Assembly (NCBI GenBank): GCA_028752905.1
Contig: JAQNBH010000002.1
Location: 32,263,530 to 32,327,529, forward strand
Reading direction: 5' to 3'
DNA length: 64,000 bases
Source of the DNA: Cladorhizidae sp. MBARI D1340-BT2
Lineage: Eukaryota > Porifera > Demospongiae > Poecilosclerida > Cladorhizidae
Shown here: piece by piece, positions 62,436 to 64,000 of the stretch
Position numbering within the stretch: the first letter of the stretch is position 1
How the letters are laid out: every line of letters starts with the position of its first letter
The notes under the pieces: generated by a model
The model's input: the letters and a program-made list of their open reading frames with translations, nothing else
Database searches by the model: none
Told to the model about the DNA's origin: nothing
Translations under genes and position numbers: made by a program

Positions 62436-62640
62436 AAACAATGATTAGAGTGTGAGCTTAGATAATGATTAAGGTTACTTTAAGTCTAGATAATTACTAC
62501 ATGTAGGGTTTAGCTCGGACAATGACTAGGGGGTTAGGGCCAATGACTAACGTTAGGACTTGGCTAGGGCATAGATCAATAGATAAGGTTAGGGCTTTAA
62601 CAATTACTAGGTTTAAGGCTCATACAATAACCACGGATGG
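62433..62640 (+). repeat. Module A copy 4
   Basis: Begins ACAATGATTAGAGTGTGAGC at 62,438 and is closest in sequence to copy 1 (GTCTAGATAATTACTACATG in both). It contains GACTAGGGGGTTAGGGCC and GATAAGGTTAGGGCTTTAAC, and leads directly into module B copy 3. Confidence 0.78.
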
Positions 62641-62935
62641 GCATCATGAGCTTGTGTTTATGTGTGTACTCATGCATGTGCATGATAGAGATATGTAGAG
62701 GGTGTGTGGGCTCCACTGATGTCCCAACACAACTATATATATGATTACATTACGCATTCCACGGTAACCGTTCTGCTTGAGGAGACATCCATACCACCTC
62801 CCTTAGGCCCAATTAATCATGATGACCTCATCTCTGCACTAGCAAGACTTATGCAACATTGAGAAAAATGGAGCAGGAAACATGATTCAATGGGTGCATA
62901 CTCCATCATAAACTTCTTGTGTGAGTGGTATGTGT
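62640..62935 (+). repeat. Module B copy 3
   Basis: Contains GATAGAGATATGTAGAGGGT at 62,684, GTCCCAACACAACTATATAT, GCATTCCACGGTAACC, GAGACATCCATACCACC, AATTAATCATGATGACCTC and CAACATTGAGAAAAATGGAG. Similar in length to copy 2. Confidence 0.8.
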
Positions 62936-63124
62936 GTGTGTATGTGTGTGTGTGTGTGTGACATGAATCAATGGCTGCAAACATCATCATGAGCTTCTTG
63001 TGTGTGTGTGTGTGTGTGTGTGTGTTTGTTGTGTTTGTTTGTGTGTGTGTGTGTGTGTGTGACTTGAATCAATGGTTGCTTACTCCATCATGAGCATCTT
63101 GTGTGTGTGTGTGTTTGTTGTGTT

Positions 63125-63156
<32 letters not shown>

Positions 63157-63240
63157 ACTTGAATCAATGGTTGCATACTCCATCATGAGCATATTGTGTG
63201 AGTGTGTGTGGGTTCTGTGTGTGTGAGTGACATGAACTAA
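62925..63240 (+). repeat. (TG)n tracts and a duplicated TG-spacer unit
   Basis: Alternating TG runs and spacers. The unit TTGTTGTGTTTGTTTGTGTG, followed by a TG run and GACTTGAATCAATGGTTGC, occurs twice (about 63,025 and 63,113), a local duplication of roughly 90 bp. Confidence 0.88.
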
Positions 63241-63269
63241 GGGCTGCATACTCCCCCATCAATTATGAG

Positions 63270-63520
63270 CTTCTAGGTGTGATAGACATATAGAGGGTGT
63301 GTCGGCTCCATTGTTGTTCCAACAGAAATATATATATATTTACATCACACATACCAGGGTAACCCTGTGTACTTAAGGATATATCCACACACCGGCTATC
63401 TGTGGCCTCATAAATCATGATGACTTCATTTCTAAACTAGCAAGACTTTGCAATATTGAGAAGTGGAGCAGGAGACATGAATCAATGCTGCATACTCCAT
63501 CATGAGCTTCTTGTGTGTGT
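63270..63520 (+). repeat. Module B copy 4
   Basis: Begins near GTGATAGACATATAGAGGGT at 63,280 and continues through CATACCAGGGTAACCCTGTG, ATATCCACACACCGGC, AATCATGATGACTTCATT and ATTGAGAAGTGGAGCAGG. No module A precedes it. Confidence 0.78.
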
Positions 63521-63655
63521 GCTTGTGTGGGTATGTGTGTATGTGTGTCACATGATTCTAGGACTGCAAACTCTATCATGAGCTTCTTTTGTGAGTGTGT
63601 GTGTGTCTGTATGTGTATATATGTGTGTGTGTTGGTTTGTTTGCGTGTGTGCTGA
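63505..63655 (+). repeat. (TG)n tracts, last of the field
   Basis: TG runs with the CACATGATTCTAGGACTGCA spacer and a TATATATGTGTG stretch. The field ends at GTGTGTGCTGATC. Confidence 0.88.
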
Positions 63656-63925
63656 TCTTTGACTGACCCTGCACGGCTCAGGCTAGATTGGCTGCAGGGG
63701 TGTCTGTGGTACTGCTACTGCCTGCTTGGCTGCCCATCAGCTGCGGAGGTTCTGCCTCTCCTTCTCTCTCACTGCCTCTGGGTTGGTGGCTCTGGCCTTC
63801 TTCCTCTCAAAGTTCCTCTGCTTCCAGGCCTGCTCACTATCTCTATCCTCTGGTCACAGTAGTGGCACTGCTTCTCAGCAGGACTGAATGTCATGCTGAC
63901 TCAGAACTGCACAACAGCACAAACT
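63656..63925. other. GC-richer unique stretch at the right edge
   Basis: Unlike the preceding 5 kb, this part is GC-richer and free of TG repeats. It holds overlapping plus-strand open frames (63,659-63,862 and 63,688-63,927) whose products are Leu/Ser/Pro-rich and unrecognised. It could be a low-quality exon-like segment or chance. No splice or start context decides between these. Confidence 0.3.
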
Positions 63926-64000
63926 AACTCACTGCTTGCTCTATAGGAGTAATAGAAATGCTAACTCACTGCATGCTCTATAGGAGTGATAGGAATGCTT
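63926..64000 (+). repeat. 37-bp tandem repeat, cut by the window edge
   Basis: AACTCACTGCTTGCTCTATA at 63,926 recurs as AACTCACTGCATGCTCTATA at 63,963, and the remainder matches with small changes (GGAGTAATAGAAATGCT against GGAGTGATAGGAATGCT). The second unit runs to the last base, so a further array may begin here. Confidence 0.8.

Noticed and set aside
58796..63060. Minus-strand frames with Thr-His repeats and plus-strand Cys-Val repeats
   Set aside because: They are translations of (TG)n/(CA)n microsatellites.

Overview
The window reads as eukaryotic, most likely metazoan, nuclear DNA. A marine invertebrate such as a demosponge is my best guess. That guess rests on a decayed DIRS-type retrotransposon, a DUF4371/hAT-like fragment, an intronless type II membrane protein of a style common in sponges and cnidarians, TTAGGG-like degenerate repeats and heavy (TG)n. 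No bacterial operons, CRISPR arrays, rRNA or tRNA genes were seen.

Positions 1-53,157 (83% of the window) are one satellite array with a 39-bp monomer. 39 is 13 codons, so the array is open in one frame on each strand: about MPFNLATLPDEYV on + and KGITYSSGRVAKL on -. The monomers are organised into nested higher-order repeats (451, 1,313, 1,834, 2,159, 2,200, 3,166, 3,380 and 6,430 bp and others). Copies share private variants, so they amplified in large, recent segmental steps. The array enters from beyond the left edge. At 51,733 it flips strand through a 23-bp perfect stem with a 5-nt loop. The short inverted arm (51,736-53,157) has its own 390-bp higher-order repeat and ends abruptly in unique DNA. 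Many short open frames lie in the array, but in-frame stops and frameshifting indels have been amplified inside the higher-order repeats, so I treat the array as non-coding satellite, not as a gene.

53,158-57,600 is the only gene-like part. It holds a 6 x 46-bp minisatellite, a minus-strand pseudogene of a DIRS-like RNase H/tyrosine recombinase element (about 54,180-54,780), one intact 445-codon minus-strand gene (55,176-56,513) for a probable Golgi-type signal-anchored protein with weak resemblance to O-fucosyltransferase-like proteins, a G-tract upstream of it, and a short plus-strand fragment resembling DUF4371/hAT-derived proteins (57,256-57,510).

57,600-64,000 is repeat-rich non-coding DNA: a dispersed repeat present in direct and inverted copies, at least a dozen (TG)n tracts, and a repeated two-part module. 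Module A is TTAGGG-like degenerate minisatellite; module B is a conserved stretch of about 270 bp. Also present are 23-, 24-, 33- and 37-bp minisatellites, the last running off the right edge. The genes do not form a pathway. The main biology here is satellite architecture: a nested higher-order-repeat array with a strand-switch point next to a transition into ordinary chromatin.
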